From Gaiellasilicea sp038324115 (GTDB taxonomy: Bacteria; Actinomycetota; Thermoleophilia; Gaiellales; Gaiellaceae), in NCBI GenBank assembly GCA_038324115.1, contig JBBQHQ010000031.1, forward strand, positions 1 through 19,587: 19,587 bases of DNA. Direction: 5' to 3'. The position numbers were made by a program, and so were the translations under genes. Positions 13,331-19,587 of this stretch are shown one piece after another (position 1 is the first letter of the stretch; each line of letters begins with the position of its first letter). The notes under the pieces are model-generated. The model did not search any database. It had not been told where the DNA came from and saw nothing but the letters and a program-made list of their open reading frames with translations.

Positions 13331-13920
13331 TGCAGAACAGACAGCAGTGGGTGCGACGCGCGCTGCCGCTGACCGCGGTCGTCGTCGGCCTGGGGCTCCT
13401 GGCCGGTTGCGGGGGCGGAGCCTCCACGGCGACGCCGGGCGCCCCGGCAGCGACCACCTCCTCCGGCACCGGGGCCCAGGTGCTCCCGGTCGCCTCGAAC
13501 CCGATCTCGAACTCCTCGACGGCAGCCGGCCTCACGATCACGAAGGCGCTCGTCGAGAACAACGTCTCCGCCGAGACCGGCAAGGCGGCCAGCGACCACC
13601 TCGAGATCGAGCTTCGGAACACGACCTCGAAACGGCTCACCGAGATCGCCGTCTACTTCAAGATCACCGACCCGAGCAAGAAGGTCTCGGAGGGCTACTA
13701 CACGAAGCTCACCGGCTTCACGCTCGCCCCGGGAGCAACGCGGGTCGCCCACTTCGACCAGACGGGTGCACGGGATCACTACCCGGTCAACAAGTACAGC
13801 CTCTACTACACCGACAAGAACGCGCTCGTGGTGGACATCGTGGCCAGCGCGTCCGGCCTGAAGCCGGCCACCTTCACGGTCAAGAAGGACTCCGGCGGCG
13901 CCGAGGCCGGCGTCGAGTGA
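13330..13920 (+). CDS. Lipoprotein encoded with the ABC exporter
   Basis: This 196-residue protein has a lipoprotein signal peptide (LLAGC, lipidated Cys27), then a Thr/Ser/Ala-rich linker (30-60) and a single domain of about 110 residues. The domain is rich in alternating beta-strand pattern (LTITKALVENN, HLEIELRNTT, EIAVYFKITD, YSLYYTDK) and resembles the small Ig-like domains common in Gram-positive lipoproteins. The ATG at 13330 is preceded by GAAGGGA and overlaps the permease stop. It probably sits on the outer membrane face beside the exporter as a substrate-binding, chaperone or sensor subunit. I do not recognise the family. The two-component genes follow after 43 nt. Confidence 0.85.
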   Translation: MQNRQQWVRRALPLTAVVVGLGLLAGCGGGASTATPGAPAATTSSGTGAQVLPVASNPISNSSTAAGLTITKALVENNVSAETGKAASDHLEIELRNTTSKRLTEIAVYFKITDPSKKVSEGYYTKLTGFTLAPGATRVAHFDQTGARDHYPVNKYSLYYTDKNALVVDIVASASGLKPATFTVKKDSGGAEAGVE

Positions 13921-13950
13921 GCAGCTGAGCCCCGACGGGGATGCCCGCGC

Positions 13951-13956
13951 TACCGT
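13951..13956 (+). promoter_or_regulatory. -10-like TACCGT of the first response regulator
   Basis: TACCGT ends 7 nt before the ATG at 13964, in the 43-nt gap after the lipoprotein gene. There is no Shine-Dalgarno sequence. The in-frame GTG at 13955 lies inside the hexamer and is therefore less likely as a start. Confidence 0.5.
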
Positions 13957-13963
13957 GCTCGAC

Positions 13964-14644
13964 ATGGCCACACCGGGCATCCTCGTCGTCGAGGACGACG
14001 AGGCCATCGCCTCCGGGCTCGTGCGGGTGCTCGAGAGCGAGGGCTACGCCGTCGGGCGGGTCGACAGCGGCCGGGCGGCGCTGGGCGCGGCCGGCGACGA
14101 GATCGGCCTCGTCGTGCTCGACCTCGGGCTGCCCGACCTGGACGGGCTCGACGTCTGCCGGCGGCTCCGCGCGGAACGGTCCGACCTGGCGATCCTGATC
14201 CTCACGGCCCGGGACACCGAGCTCGACATCGTCGCCGGGCTCGACGCCGGCGCGGACGACTATCTCGTCAAGCCGTTCCGCCTCTCGGAGCTCCTGGCCC
14301 GCGTCCGTGCCCACGTCCGGCGCGTCGACTCGGCGGGGGCCCGGCGGAGCGACGAGCCGCTTGCCGCCGGCCAGCTCAGGATCGACCTGGCCGCCCGTCG
14401 CGCCTGGGAGGCGGAGACGGAGCTCAGCCTCCGCCCGAAGGAGTTCGAGCTGCTGGCACTGCTCGTCGCAGAGGCGGGGCGAGTGGTGACGAGGGAGCGG
14501 ATCATGCGCGAGATCTGGGACACCGAGTGGCTCGGCGCGACCAAGACGCTCGACACGCACGTCCTCACGCTGCGCGGAAAACTCGGCGAGGCGTCCGCGA
14601 TCACGACCCTGCGCGGAATCGGCTACCGGCTCGACGTGGCGTGA
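13964..14644 (+). CDS. OmpR/PhoB-family response regulator
   Basis: This 226-residue regulator has a receiver domain (1-120) with acidic pocket Glu10-Asp11-Asp12, phosphoacceptor Asp53 in VVLDLGLPD, Thr81 and Lys103 in LVKPF. A C-terminal winged-helix DNA-binding domain follows (about 130-226, with LSLRPKEFELLALLV and the LRGIGYRL hairpin). Phosphorylated by the adjacent kinase, it should dimerise and bind direct repeats. The stop overlaps the kinase GTG (GTGA, 14641-14644). It is 43 nt downstream of the ABC operon in the same direction, so regulation of that exporter is a reasonable guess but unproven. Confidence 0.95.
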   Translation: MATPGILVVEDDEAIASGLVRVLESEGYAVGRVDSGRAALGAAGDEIGLVVLDLGLPDLDGLDVCRRLRAERSDLAILILTARDTELDIVAGLDAGADDYLVKPFRLSELLARVRAHVRRVDSAGARRSDEPLAAGQLRIDLAARRAWEAETELSLRPKEFELLALLVAEAGRVVTRERIMREIWDTEWLGATKTLDTHVLTLRGKLGEASAITTLRGIGYRLDVA

Positions 14645-15927
14645 GAGCGCGGCTCGTCCTCGCGATCGCCGGAGTCGCGACGCTCGCCGTGCTGCTGTTC
14701 GCGCTACCCCTCGCCGTCGTTCTCGGGCGGATCTACCGGGGGCAAGAGCTGCTGCGCCTGCAGCGAGACACCGTCGCCGCGACCCGTCAGATCGACATCG
14801 CCGCCGGCCCGGGCGACCCGCTCGAGCTTCCGCCGGTTCCGGAGACGCTCGCGGTCTACGACATCGACGGGCAACGCATCGCCGGCCGGGGCAGCCCCGA
14901 GGCGGCCGACGCACTCGTCCGGCGGGTGCTCCGGACGGAGGCTCCCGCCGACAGCGACAGGGGCGGACGCCTGGTCGTCGCGGTGCCGCTGATCGCGAAC
15001 GAACAGCTCACCGGCGTCGTCCGGGCGGAGCGGAGCGATGCGGCGGCCGCAGGCGCGGCGCACAAGCGCTGGCTGTTCATGGCGGGGGTCGGCGCCGGTG
15101 TCGTCCTCTTCGCGATCCTGGCCGCGCTCGTGCTCGGGCGGCGGCTCGCCCGACCGCTCGAGCGGCTCGCCGAAGCGGCCCGGCGGCTGGGAGAGGGGGA
15201 CTTCGCAGCCCGGGCGCCGACCGCGGGAATCCGCGAGGTCGACGAGGTCGCCGCCGCCCTCGCCGCAGCCACCGGACAGCTGAAGGACCTCGTCACGCGC
15301 GAGCGCGAGTTCAGCGCGAATGCGTCGCATCAGCTCCGGACGCCCCTTGCGGCCCTCCGGCTCGAGCTGGAGACGATCGAGCTGCGGAGCGGCGCCCCGG
15401 CCGAGCTTCCCGCCGCCCTTGCTCAGGTCGACCGCCTGGAGGAGACCATCGAGACCCTGCTCGTGCTCGCCCGCGGCACCCGGCGGCCGGACACCGTCAC
15501 GACGATCGAAGAGCTCCTCGCCGAGATCGGCTCACGCTGGAAGGCCACGCTCGCCGAGCTCGGGCGGACGCTCCTGATCGTGACCGGCGCCCCGACGCTC
15601 CGGGCGCGGGCGTCGTCGTCGGCCGTGAGGGAGATCATGGACGTGCTGCTCGACAACGCCGTCCGCCACGGGAGCGGTGCCGTCGAGGTCCGCGCCCAGC
15701 TCAGAGACGGGTCCATCGCCGTCGACGTCGCCGACGAGGGAGCAGGCGGAGCCCAGGACCCCGAGGGGCTGTTCGCACGCCGTTCCGCCGGCGCCGGCGG
15801 CCACGGGATCGGACTCGCCCTTGCGCGCTCGCTCGCGCAGGCCGAAGGAGGTCAGCTGCTCGTGCGCCCGGCTCCGCCAACCGTCTTCACGCTGGTACTC
15901 CCCGCCGCGGACGACGCTCCAGGTTGA
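14641..15927 (+). CDS. HAMP-type sensor histidine kinase
   Basis: This 428-residue membrane kinase starts at GTG 14641, overlapping the regulator stop. It has a membrane helix near 5-28, an extracytoplasmic sensor region (30-143) and a second helix near 145-166. A HAMP linker (167-220) leads to the H-box NASHQLRTPL with phosphoacceptor His230, then the ATPase domain: N-box LLDNAVRH (Asn339), G1 DVADEGAG (362-369) and G2 GHGIGLAL (387-394). The sensor region is short and has no recognisable ligand fold. Its last 76 nt overlap, antisense, the end of the oppositely transcribed second kinase gene. Confidence 0.93.
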   Translation: MRARLVLAIAGVATLAVLLFALPLAVVLGRIYRGQELLRLQRDTVAATRQIDIAAGPGDPLELPPVPETLAVYDIDGQRIAGRGSPEAADALVRRVLRTEAPADSDRGGRLVVAVPLIANEQLTGVVRAERSDAAAAGAAHKRWLFMAGVGAGVVLFAILAALVLGRRLARPLERLAEAARRLGEGDFAARAPTAGIREVDEVAAALAAATGQLKDLVTREREFSANASHQLRTPLAALRLELETIELRSGAPAELPAALAQVDRLEETIETLLVLARGTRRPDTVTTIEELLAEIGSRWKATLAELGRTLLIVTGAPTLRARASSSAVREIMDVLLDNAVRHGSGAVEVRAQLRDGSIAVDVADEGAGGAQDPEGLFARRSAGAGGHGIGLALARSLAQAEGGQLLVRPAPPTVFTLVLPAADDAPG

Positions 15928-17282
15928 AGGTGGTCTGCGCCCGGGAGGGCCAGCGTGACCTGAGCCCCTCCGCCGGTCGCGTTCGCCGCCGAAGCGGTGC
16001 CACCGTGGGCGTGCGCGACTGCGGCGACGATCGCGAGCCCCAGGCCCGCGCCGGTGGGCGAGCCGTCCGCCCGGCTGAAACGCTCGAAAGCGAGCTCGAG
16101 GAACTGCGGGGGAAACCCCTTGCCCTGATCGGCGACGCGGAGCGTCAGCGTTCCCGGCTCGGCCGTCGCCTCGAGCCTCACCGTGCCGCCGCCGTGGCGG
16201 AGCGCGTTCTCGAGCAGGTTCGCCAGGGCCTGCTCGAGCCGGCGCGGGTCGCCGAGGGCGAGCAGGCCCGGAGGGGCCACGACCTCGATCGAGCGCCCGC
16301 CGTCATCGGCGCGGCGGCGGAACCGGGTCGCGATCCGGTCGAGCAGCTCCTCGACCGAGATCCTGGTCCGGCGAAGCGGCAGCTTGCCGGCGTCCATGCT
16401 CGCGAGCAGGAGCAGGTCGTCCGCGAGCTGCGCCAGGCGGTCGGTCTCCTCCCCGACCGAGCGGAGCGCCGCCGCGAGCACCGGGGCCGACTCCGGCTCG
16501 TCGAGAGCGAGCTCGATCTCGGTCTTGAGCAGGGCCAGCGGCGTGCGCAGCTCGTGGCTCGCATTCGAGACGAGTGTGCGCTCCCGCTCGAGGGCGGCCT
16601 CGAGACGCGCGAGCATCTCGTTCAGCCTGCCGCCCAGACGTGAGATCTCGTCGGTCGCCGGAGGGACGGGCAAGCGTGCTCCCGGCCTGGCGGCGGAGAT
16701 GGTCGCGGCGCGCTCACCCATCCGGTCGACCGGGCGCAACGCGGCCGCTGCGAGCAGATAGGCGACGAGCGAGGCGAGCAGCAAGGCGGCCGGCCCGCCC
16801 AGGAGCAGCTGCCCCTCCAGCTGGGCGAGAGCATCGGCCCGCGGCTGGAGCGAGGTTCCGACGACGACCACGAGGCGCTGGCCCTGCGCGGCGACCGGTA
16901 GCGCCAGCAGCCGCACGTCCTCCTCGTCGATCGCCGTCCCGAAGAAGCGTTCGCCCCGCTGCGCGCGTGCGAGCTCGGCCGCTCCCAGGAGACGCCCGTT
17001 CGCGACTCCGGGTGTCGCGTCGACGATCCTGCCGTCCGGTCCCAGAACCTGCGCAAAGCCACTCTCGGGCCTGCGGAGGGAGCGTGCCTCGCTCAGGCCC
17101 GAGTCCGCCTGCTCCACGAGAGCGGCGACATCCGCCGCCCTCGCCCGGAGACCCTGGTCGATCGTGCGGTCGAGCGCAGACCCGAGGCGGAGATAGAGAA
17201 AGAGCCCCGTGGCCGAGAGGACGACGGCCATCGCGAGCGCGAACGCGAGCGTCAGCCGAATCCGAATCGGCAGACGACTCAA
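15852..17282 (-). CDS. HAMP-type sensor histidine kinase, second system
   Basis: This 476-residue kinase starts at TTG 17282, overlapping its regulator's stop (TTGA, 17282-17279). Helix 1 is about 10-31, the extracytoplasmic region 32-156 and helix 2 about 157-181, then HAMP. The H-box is SNASHELRTPL with His243; N-box LANLLENALRHGGG, G1 VADQGKGFPP and G2 GAGLGLAIV follow. The conserved fold ends near GGAQVTLALPG. The remaining ~23 residues, Gly/Ser/Ala-rich, are read antisense through the 3' end of the first kinase gene and look like read-through rather than a folded part. No earlier stop exists in frame. Confidence 0.93.
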   Translation of the reverse strand: MSRLPIRIRLTLAFALAMAVVLSATGLFLYLRLGSALDRTIDQGLRARAADVAALVEQADSGLSEARSLRRPESGFAQVLGPDGRIVDATPGVANGRLLGAAELARAQRGERFFGTAIDEEDVRLLALPVAAQGQRLVVVVGTSLQPRADALAQLEGQLLLGGPAALLLASLVAYLLAAAALRPVDRMGERAATISAARPGARLPVPPATDEISRLGGRLNEMLARLEAALERERTLVSNASHELRTPLALLKTEIELALDEPESAPVLAAALRSVGEETDRLAQLADDLLLLASMDAGKLPLRRTRISVEELLDRIATRFRRRADDGGRSIEVVAPPGLLALGDPRRLEQALANLLENALRHGGGTVRLEATAEPGTLTLRVADQGKGFPPQFLELAFERFSRADGSPTGAGLGLAIVAAVAHAHGGTASAANATGGGAQVTLALPGADHLQPGASSAAGSTSVKTVGGAGRTSS

Positions 17283-17959
17283 CGCGACTCGCCATCGCGC
17301 AGCCGGTAGCCGGCGCCGCGGACGGTGGTGAGCGACGTCGCCCCGAACGGTCGGTCGATCTTGTCGCGCAGGTAGTTGACGTAGACGGCGATCACGTTGG
17401 AGCGGTTGTCGTACCCCATGTCCCAGGCCTGCTCGAGCAGGTGGTCGCGGGAGAGCACCTCGCCCGGGCGACGCATGAACGCCTCGAGCAGCGCGAACTC
17501 CTTCGCCGTCAGCTCGATCTCCGTTCTCCCGCGCCAGACCTGCCTCGTCGCAGGGTCGAGCCGGAGCTCGCCAACCTCCAGGATCGTCGGCCGCTCGACG
17601 GGCCCTCGCCGGACGATCGCACGCAGGCGCGCCAGCAGCTCGGCGAACGAGAACGGCTTCGTCAGGTAGTCGTCTGCCCCGACATCGAGCCCTGCGATCC
17701 GGTCCTCGACCGAATCGCGCGCGGTGAGCATGAGGACCGGGGTCCACCGCCCCTGCTCGCGGAGGGCGGACAGGGTCTGGAACCCGTCCATCCCCGGCAG
17801 CATCACGTCGAGCACGATCGCGTCGTAGTCGGCGGCCGCGCTCATCCAGACCGCGTCCTCACCGGTGCGGCTCACGTCGGCGGCGTCACCGTTCCTCCGG
17901 AAGCCCCGCAGAAGCAGGCTCGCCATCTTCAACTCGTCCTCGACGATCAGCACCTTCAT
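17279..17959 (-). CDS. OmpR/PhoB-family response regulator, second system
   Basis: This 226-residue regulator has receiver residues Glu7-Asp8-Glu9, phosphoacceptor Asp51 in IVLDVMLPGMDGF, Thr79 and Lys101 in LTKPF. The winged-helix domain (about 128-226) has IELTAKEFALLEAF and VRGAGYRLR. It is of the MprA/CutR/TcrA-like type, the common actinobacterial regulator of envelope or metal stress, though the signal is unknown. The ATG at 17959 lacks a Shine-Dalgarno sequence and has only a weak GACGAT 7 nt upstream (17972-17967). The divergent intergenic region toward the acidic secreted protein holds inverted repeats that could be its own binding sites. Confidence 0.95.
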   Translation of the reverse strand: MKVLIVEDELKMASLLLRGFRRNGDAADVSRTGEDAVWMSAAADYDAIVLDVMLPGMDGFQTLSALREQGRWTPVLMLTARDSVEDRIAGLDVGADDYLTKPFSFAELLARLRAIVRRGPVERPTILEVGELRLDPATRQVWRGRTEIELTAKEFALLEAFMRRPGEVLSRDHLLEQAWDMGYDNRSNVIAVYVNYLRDKIDRPFGATSLTTVRGAGYRLRDGESR

Positions 17960-17979
17960 TCGGGCGATCGTCTCAGACC

Positions 17980-18024
17980 GAGATGAGAGGAGTGTTAGAG
18001 CCCCGACGCCCTCTTATCTCTAAC
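17980..18024. promoter_or_regulatory. Inverted repeats between response regulator and acidic protein gene (putative operator)
   Basis: Two interleaved inverted repeats lie here. GTTAGAG (17994-18000) matches CTCTAAC (18018-18024) perfectly. GAGATGAGAGG (17980-17990) matches CCTCTTATCTC (18010-18020) at 10 of 11 positions. The region sits between the second response regulator (minus) and the secreted acidic protein (plus), a typical place for an autoregulated OmpR-family operator controlling both. Confidence 0.55.
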
Positions 18025-18045
18025 GGTGAGCCAATCGGGCCCTCC

Positions 18046-18051
18046 TACCTT
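18046..18051 (+). promoter_or_regulatory. -10-like TACCTT of the acidic secreted protein gene
   Basis: TACCTT lies 44 nt before the ATG at 18096, leaving a leader of about 37 nt that carries AAGGAG (18083-18088), a near-ideal Shine-Dalgarno site 7 nt before the start. The inverted repeats at 17980-18024 lie directly upstream, where an OmpR-type activator would bind. Confidence 0.45.
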
Positions 18052-18095
18052 CGGTGCTGCACGTCGATGCTGACCACCAACGAAGGAGATACGAC

Positions 18096-18452
18096 ATGCG
18101 TACACGACTCACGAAGCTCGGCGCGGCGCTGGCAGCGCTTGCCGCGCTCGCGATCGGCGGCTCGGCGCTCGCTTCAGCAGCCGGGAACGGCCCGCAGCCG
18201 GTGAAGGCACCTGCAGCGACGCAGGACTCCGCCAAGAGCGACACGGCCGCGAACGAGCCGGCCGAGCAGGCGGACACCGACGCGGTGCAGGACGAGTCGG
18301 GGGCGGACGACGCCACCGAGGCGGAGACCCCCGGCACCGAGGCCGCGGACACCGAGAGCGGCTCCGAGGCTCCCGGCGACGACGGCCCGGGCGGCTGGGC
18401 CGATGAGCCCGGCAACCCGAACGCCGACACCCAGCAGCAGGGCGAGCACTAG
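18096..18452 (+). CDS. Small secreted, highly acidic protein of unknown function
   Basis: This 118-residue protein has a clear Sec signal peptide: Arg/Lys start MRTRLTKLG, hydrophobic 10-23, likely cleavage after ALASA near residue 29. The mature part has no hydrophobic core, is rich in Ala, Asp, Glu, Thr, Gly and Pro, and carries about 22 Asp/Glu against 2 Lys, so it should be intrinsically disordered. A polyanionic secreted peptide could bind cations or coat the wall; this is inference. The strong Shine-Dalgarno site is exceptional here and suggests high expression. Divergence from the second two-component system across shared repeats makes it a likely target. Family not recognised. Confidence 0.82.
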   Translation: MRTRLTKLGAALAALAALAIGGSALASAAGNGPQPVKAPAATQDSAKSDTAANEPAEQADTDAVQDESGADDATEAETPGTEAADTESGSEAPGDDGPGGWADEPGNPNADTQQQGEH

Positions 18453-18478
18453 AAGCCCGCGCCGCTCACAGGCACCAC

Positions 18479-18509
18479 CCGCGAGGTCCGGCAACCCCGG
18501 GCCTCGCGG
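18479..18509. terminator. Strong hairpin between convergent genes
   Basis: CCGCGAGG-T-CCGG (18479-18491) pairs with CCGG-G-CCTCGCGG (18497-18509), giving a 13-bp stem with one G.U pair and a 5-nt loop. There is no U-tract on either side. It lies 27 nt after the acidic protein stop and can serve as a U-less terminator for it, and perhaps for the convergent gene. Confidence 0.65.
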
Positions 18510-18545
18510 CGTTCGAGGCTGTGCCGGCCTGCCGGAGCAGCCTGG

Positions 18546-19587
18546 TCAGGCGCCCGTGTGCACCCGTCCCTTCGTGGGTGTGCACGGGGCGAGGGCGGGC
18601 GGCGGCACGGGCAGCAGCCCCAGGTACCAGTCGAAGATCGCGTCCACGAGCCGCTTCCGGTTCAGCACCCGGATCACGCCGGTCAGGAGCCGCGGCGGCA
18701 AGGCGGGGATCACGCGCTGCAGCAGAGAGGTGATCGCGAAGCCGCGCCGGTGGCCGGCGCTGAGGGCGGCGTACGCGGCGAGCGCCTGCTCGCGGGTCTG
18801 CTCCCCGTCGAGAACGCGGCGCAGCTCGCGCCCGCAGGCGCCGCCGAAATAGAAGGCGCCGCGGATCCCCTCAGCCGAGAACGCGAAGCAGTGGCCGGCG
18901 GAGTCGCCGACGAAGAAGCAGTCGCCCGCTGCGGCCGCGCGCAGCCGGTGCGGGATCAGATTCCCCTGGTGCCGGACGACCTCGACGCCGTAGCGGGCAG
19001 CGGTGTCAGCGGTCGGCTGCTTGACCGAAACGCGCGGATCGTAGGAGGCGACGCCGACGCGCACCTCCTCGTCCGCCGGCACCCGCCAGGCGTAGCCGCG
19101 CCGGACGAGCGAGCGGTCGATCACGACGTCGAGCGCATCGCCCGTGCCGTGCGGGTGTACCTCGAGCCCGCGCGAGAGCGGCCCGCCCTTGCCGTCGAAC
19201 TGCGCGGAGCCGAGGACGCGGCGCCAGCCGAGTGCATCGACGACGAGCGGCGCGTGCACGTCACCCCGGTCGGTGCGGACGCCGCCCTCGATCCGGCCGG
19301 TGACAAGCGCCCGCTCGAAACGGGCGTGGCTCTGCTCCCAGAGCAGGCGGCAGAGCTCGGCGTAGTCGAAGGCCGCCCAGCTCCAGGGAAGCCTGACGCG
19401 GACGGCGCCGTGCGGGGTCGTGAACGTCATATCGGGCAGTTCCTGGCGGATCGAGCCCTCGAGCCCGAGCGCGCGCAGCCAGGGCAGAGGCACTGCGCAG
19501 GCGGAGGTCGGATGAGCCCCGATCGCGTCGCGGTCGAGGACGAGCACGTCCGCGCCGCTCCCGGCGAGCTCGCGGGCGACCGCGAGC
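18546..19587 (-). CDS. Geranylgeranyl-reductase-family FAD-dependent oxidoreductase (5' end outside window)
   Basis: The minus-strand frame runs off the right edge. The first residues in view, LAVARELAGSGADVLVLDRD, are the helix and second strand of a Rossmann FAD-binding fold whose GxGxxG lies beyond the window. The in-frame GTG at 19547 is therefore not the true start. Further on, GYAWRVPADEEVRVGV matches the GYAWxFP region and FVGDSAGHCFAFSAEGIRGA the second FAD motif (GD...EGI) of the geranylgeranyl/digeranylgeranyl reductase family, which reduces isoprenoid double bonds. The His-Cys-Phe-Ala-Phe stretch replaces the usual small/Asn-Pro residues before EGI, so substrate may differ. The stop codon lies just before a hairpin (18553-18588). 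About 347 residues are visible. Confidence 0.85.
   Translation of the reverse strand, partial: LAVARELAGSGADVLVLDRDAIGAHPTSACAVPLPWLRALGLEGSIRQELPDMTFTTPHGAVRVRLPWSWAAFDYAELCRLLWEQSHARFERALVTGRIEGGVRTDRGDVHAPLVVDALGWRRVLGSAQFDGKGGPLSRGLEVHPHGTGDALDVVIDRSLVRRGYAWRVPADEEVRVGVASYDPRVSVKQPTADTAARYGVEVVRHQGNLIPHRLRAAAAGDCFFVGDSAGHCFAFSAEGIRGAFYFGGACGRELRRVLDGEQTREQALAAYAALSAGHRRGFAITSLLQRVIPALPPRLLTGVIRVLNRKRLVDAIFDWYLGLLPVPPPALAPCTPTKGRVHTGA
18553..18588 (-). terminator. Hairpin at the 3' end of the flavoprotein gene
   Basis: CCCGTGTGCACCC (18553-18565) and GGGTGTGCACGGG (18576-18588) form a 13-bp stem with two central mismatches and a 10-nt loop. It overlaps the last codons of the minus-strand gene. 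No U-tract follows, so termination here is tentative. Confidence 0.35.

Noticed and set aside
13955..13963. GTG 13955 as the start of the first response regulator
   Set aside because: It lies inside the TACCGT hexamer, adds only three residues and is not preceded by a suitably spaced ribosome site. ATG 13964 fits the 7-nt leaderless spacing.
16574..17986. A 470-codon plus-strand frame antisense to the second two-component system
   Set aside because: It is the shadow of the kinase/regulator genes, whose motifs are complete on the minus strand.
1..19587. CRISPR arrays, insertion sequences, toxin-antitoxin or phage-defence modules
   Set aside because: I looked for regularly spaced repeats, transposase motifs, and small paired ORFs with known toxin or defence domains and saw none.

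Overview
This is a compact, very GC-rich chromosomal window with strong G/C preference at third codon positions. It looks like an actinomycetotal genome. The mix of NucS-type mismatch repair, an aspartokinase with an internal beta-subunit start, tRNA genes without encoded CCA, and mostly leaderless promoters suggests a deep-branching class such as Thermoleophilia; that placement is inference. I see no prophage, insertion sequence, CRISPR array, integrase or compositional island. It reads as ordinary vertically inherited chromosome with several unusual regulatory and gene-structure details.

Layout. (1) 1-1920: tRNA-Ala(CGC) on the minus strand with its own terminator, divergent from two translationally coupled zinc-type medium-chain dehydrogenases. 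(2) 1953-4504: an exported formylglycine-type sulfatase coupled to a PAPS-type sulfotransferase, convergent on nucS (minus). (3) 5173-7057: a 35-nt palindrome in the promoter region shared by nucS and an unrecognised polytopic membrane protein, followed by a lipid-anchored mono-heme cytochrome c. (4) 7084-9205: a Cof-type HAD phosphatase that appears to need a CTG start, seryl-tRNA synthetase, and a 42-residue basic ORF. (5) 9202-10554: aspartokinase (minus) with an embedded beta subunit, divergent from tRNA-Ser(UGA). (6) 10661-13920: an ABC exporter operon (ATPase, two ABC-2 permeases, lipoprotein). (7) 13964-15927: an OmpR-type response regulator and histidine kinase. (8) 15852-17959: a second, oppositely oriented two-component pair; the two kinase genes overlap tail-to-tail by 76 nt. 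(9) 18096-18452: a small secreted, highly acidic protein divergent from the second pair, with inverted repeats between them, then a strong hairpin. (10) 18546-19587: the C-terminal part of a geranylgeranyl-reductase-family flavoprotein, cut by the window edge.

Two architectural themes recur. First, most genes at the head of a transcription unit have no Shine-Dalgarno sequence but carry a TANNNT -10-like hexamer 6-9 nt before the start codon, which points to leaderless transcripts. Genes inside operons start by stop/start overlap (GTGA, TTGA, TGATG). Shine-Dalgarno sequences appear only at a few sites: the ABC operon, its lipoprotein, the acidic secreted protein and the internal lysC start. 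Second, convergent genes are packed to zero gap (CTAG shared by two stops, twice) or beyond (the 76-nt kinase overlap).

I found no clearly new multi-gene system. The best leads are the leaderless grammar, the embedded lysC beta start, the Asp-for-Cys dehydrogenase coupled to a complete paralogue, the antisense kinase overlap, the sulfatase/sulfotransferase couple, the repeats between the second response regulator and the acidic protein, and the CTG-start HAD gene.
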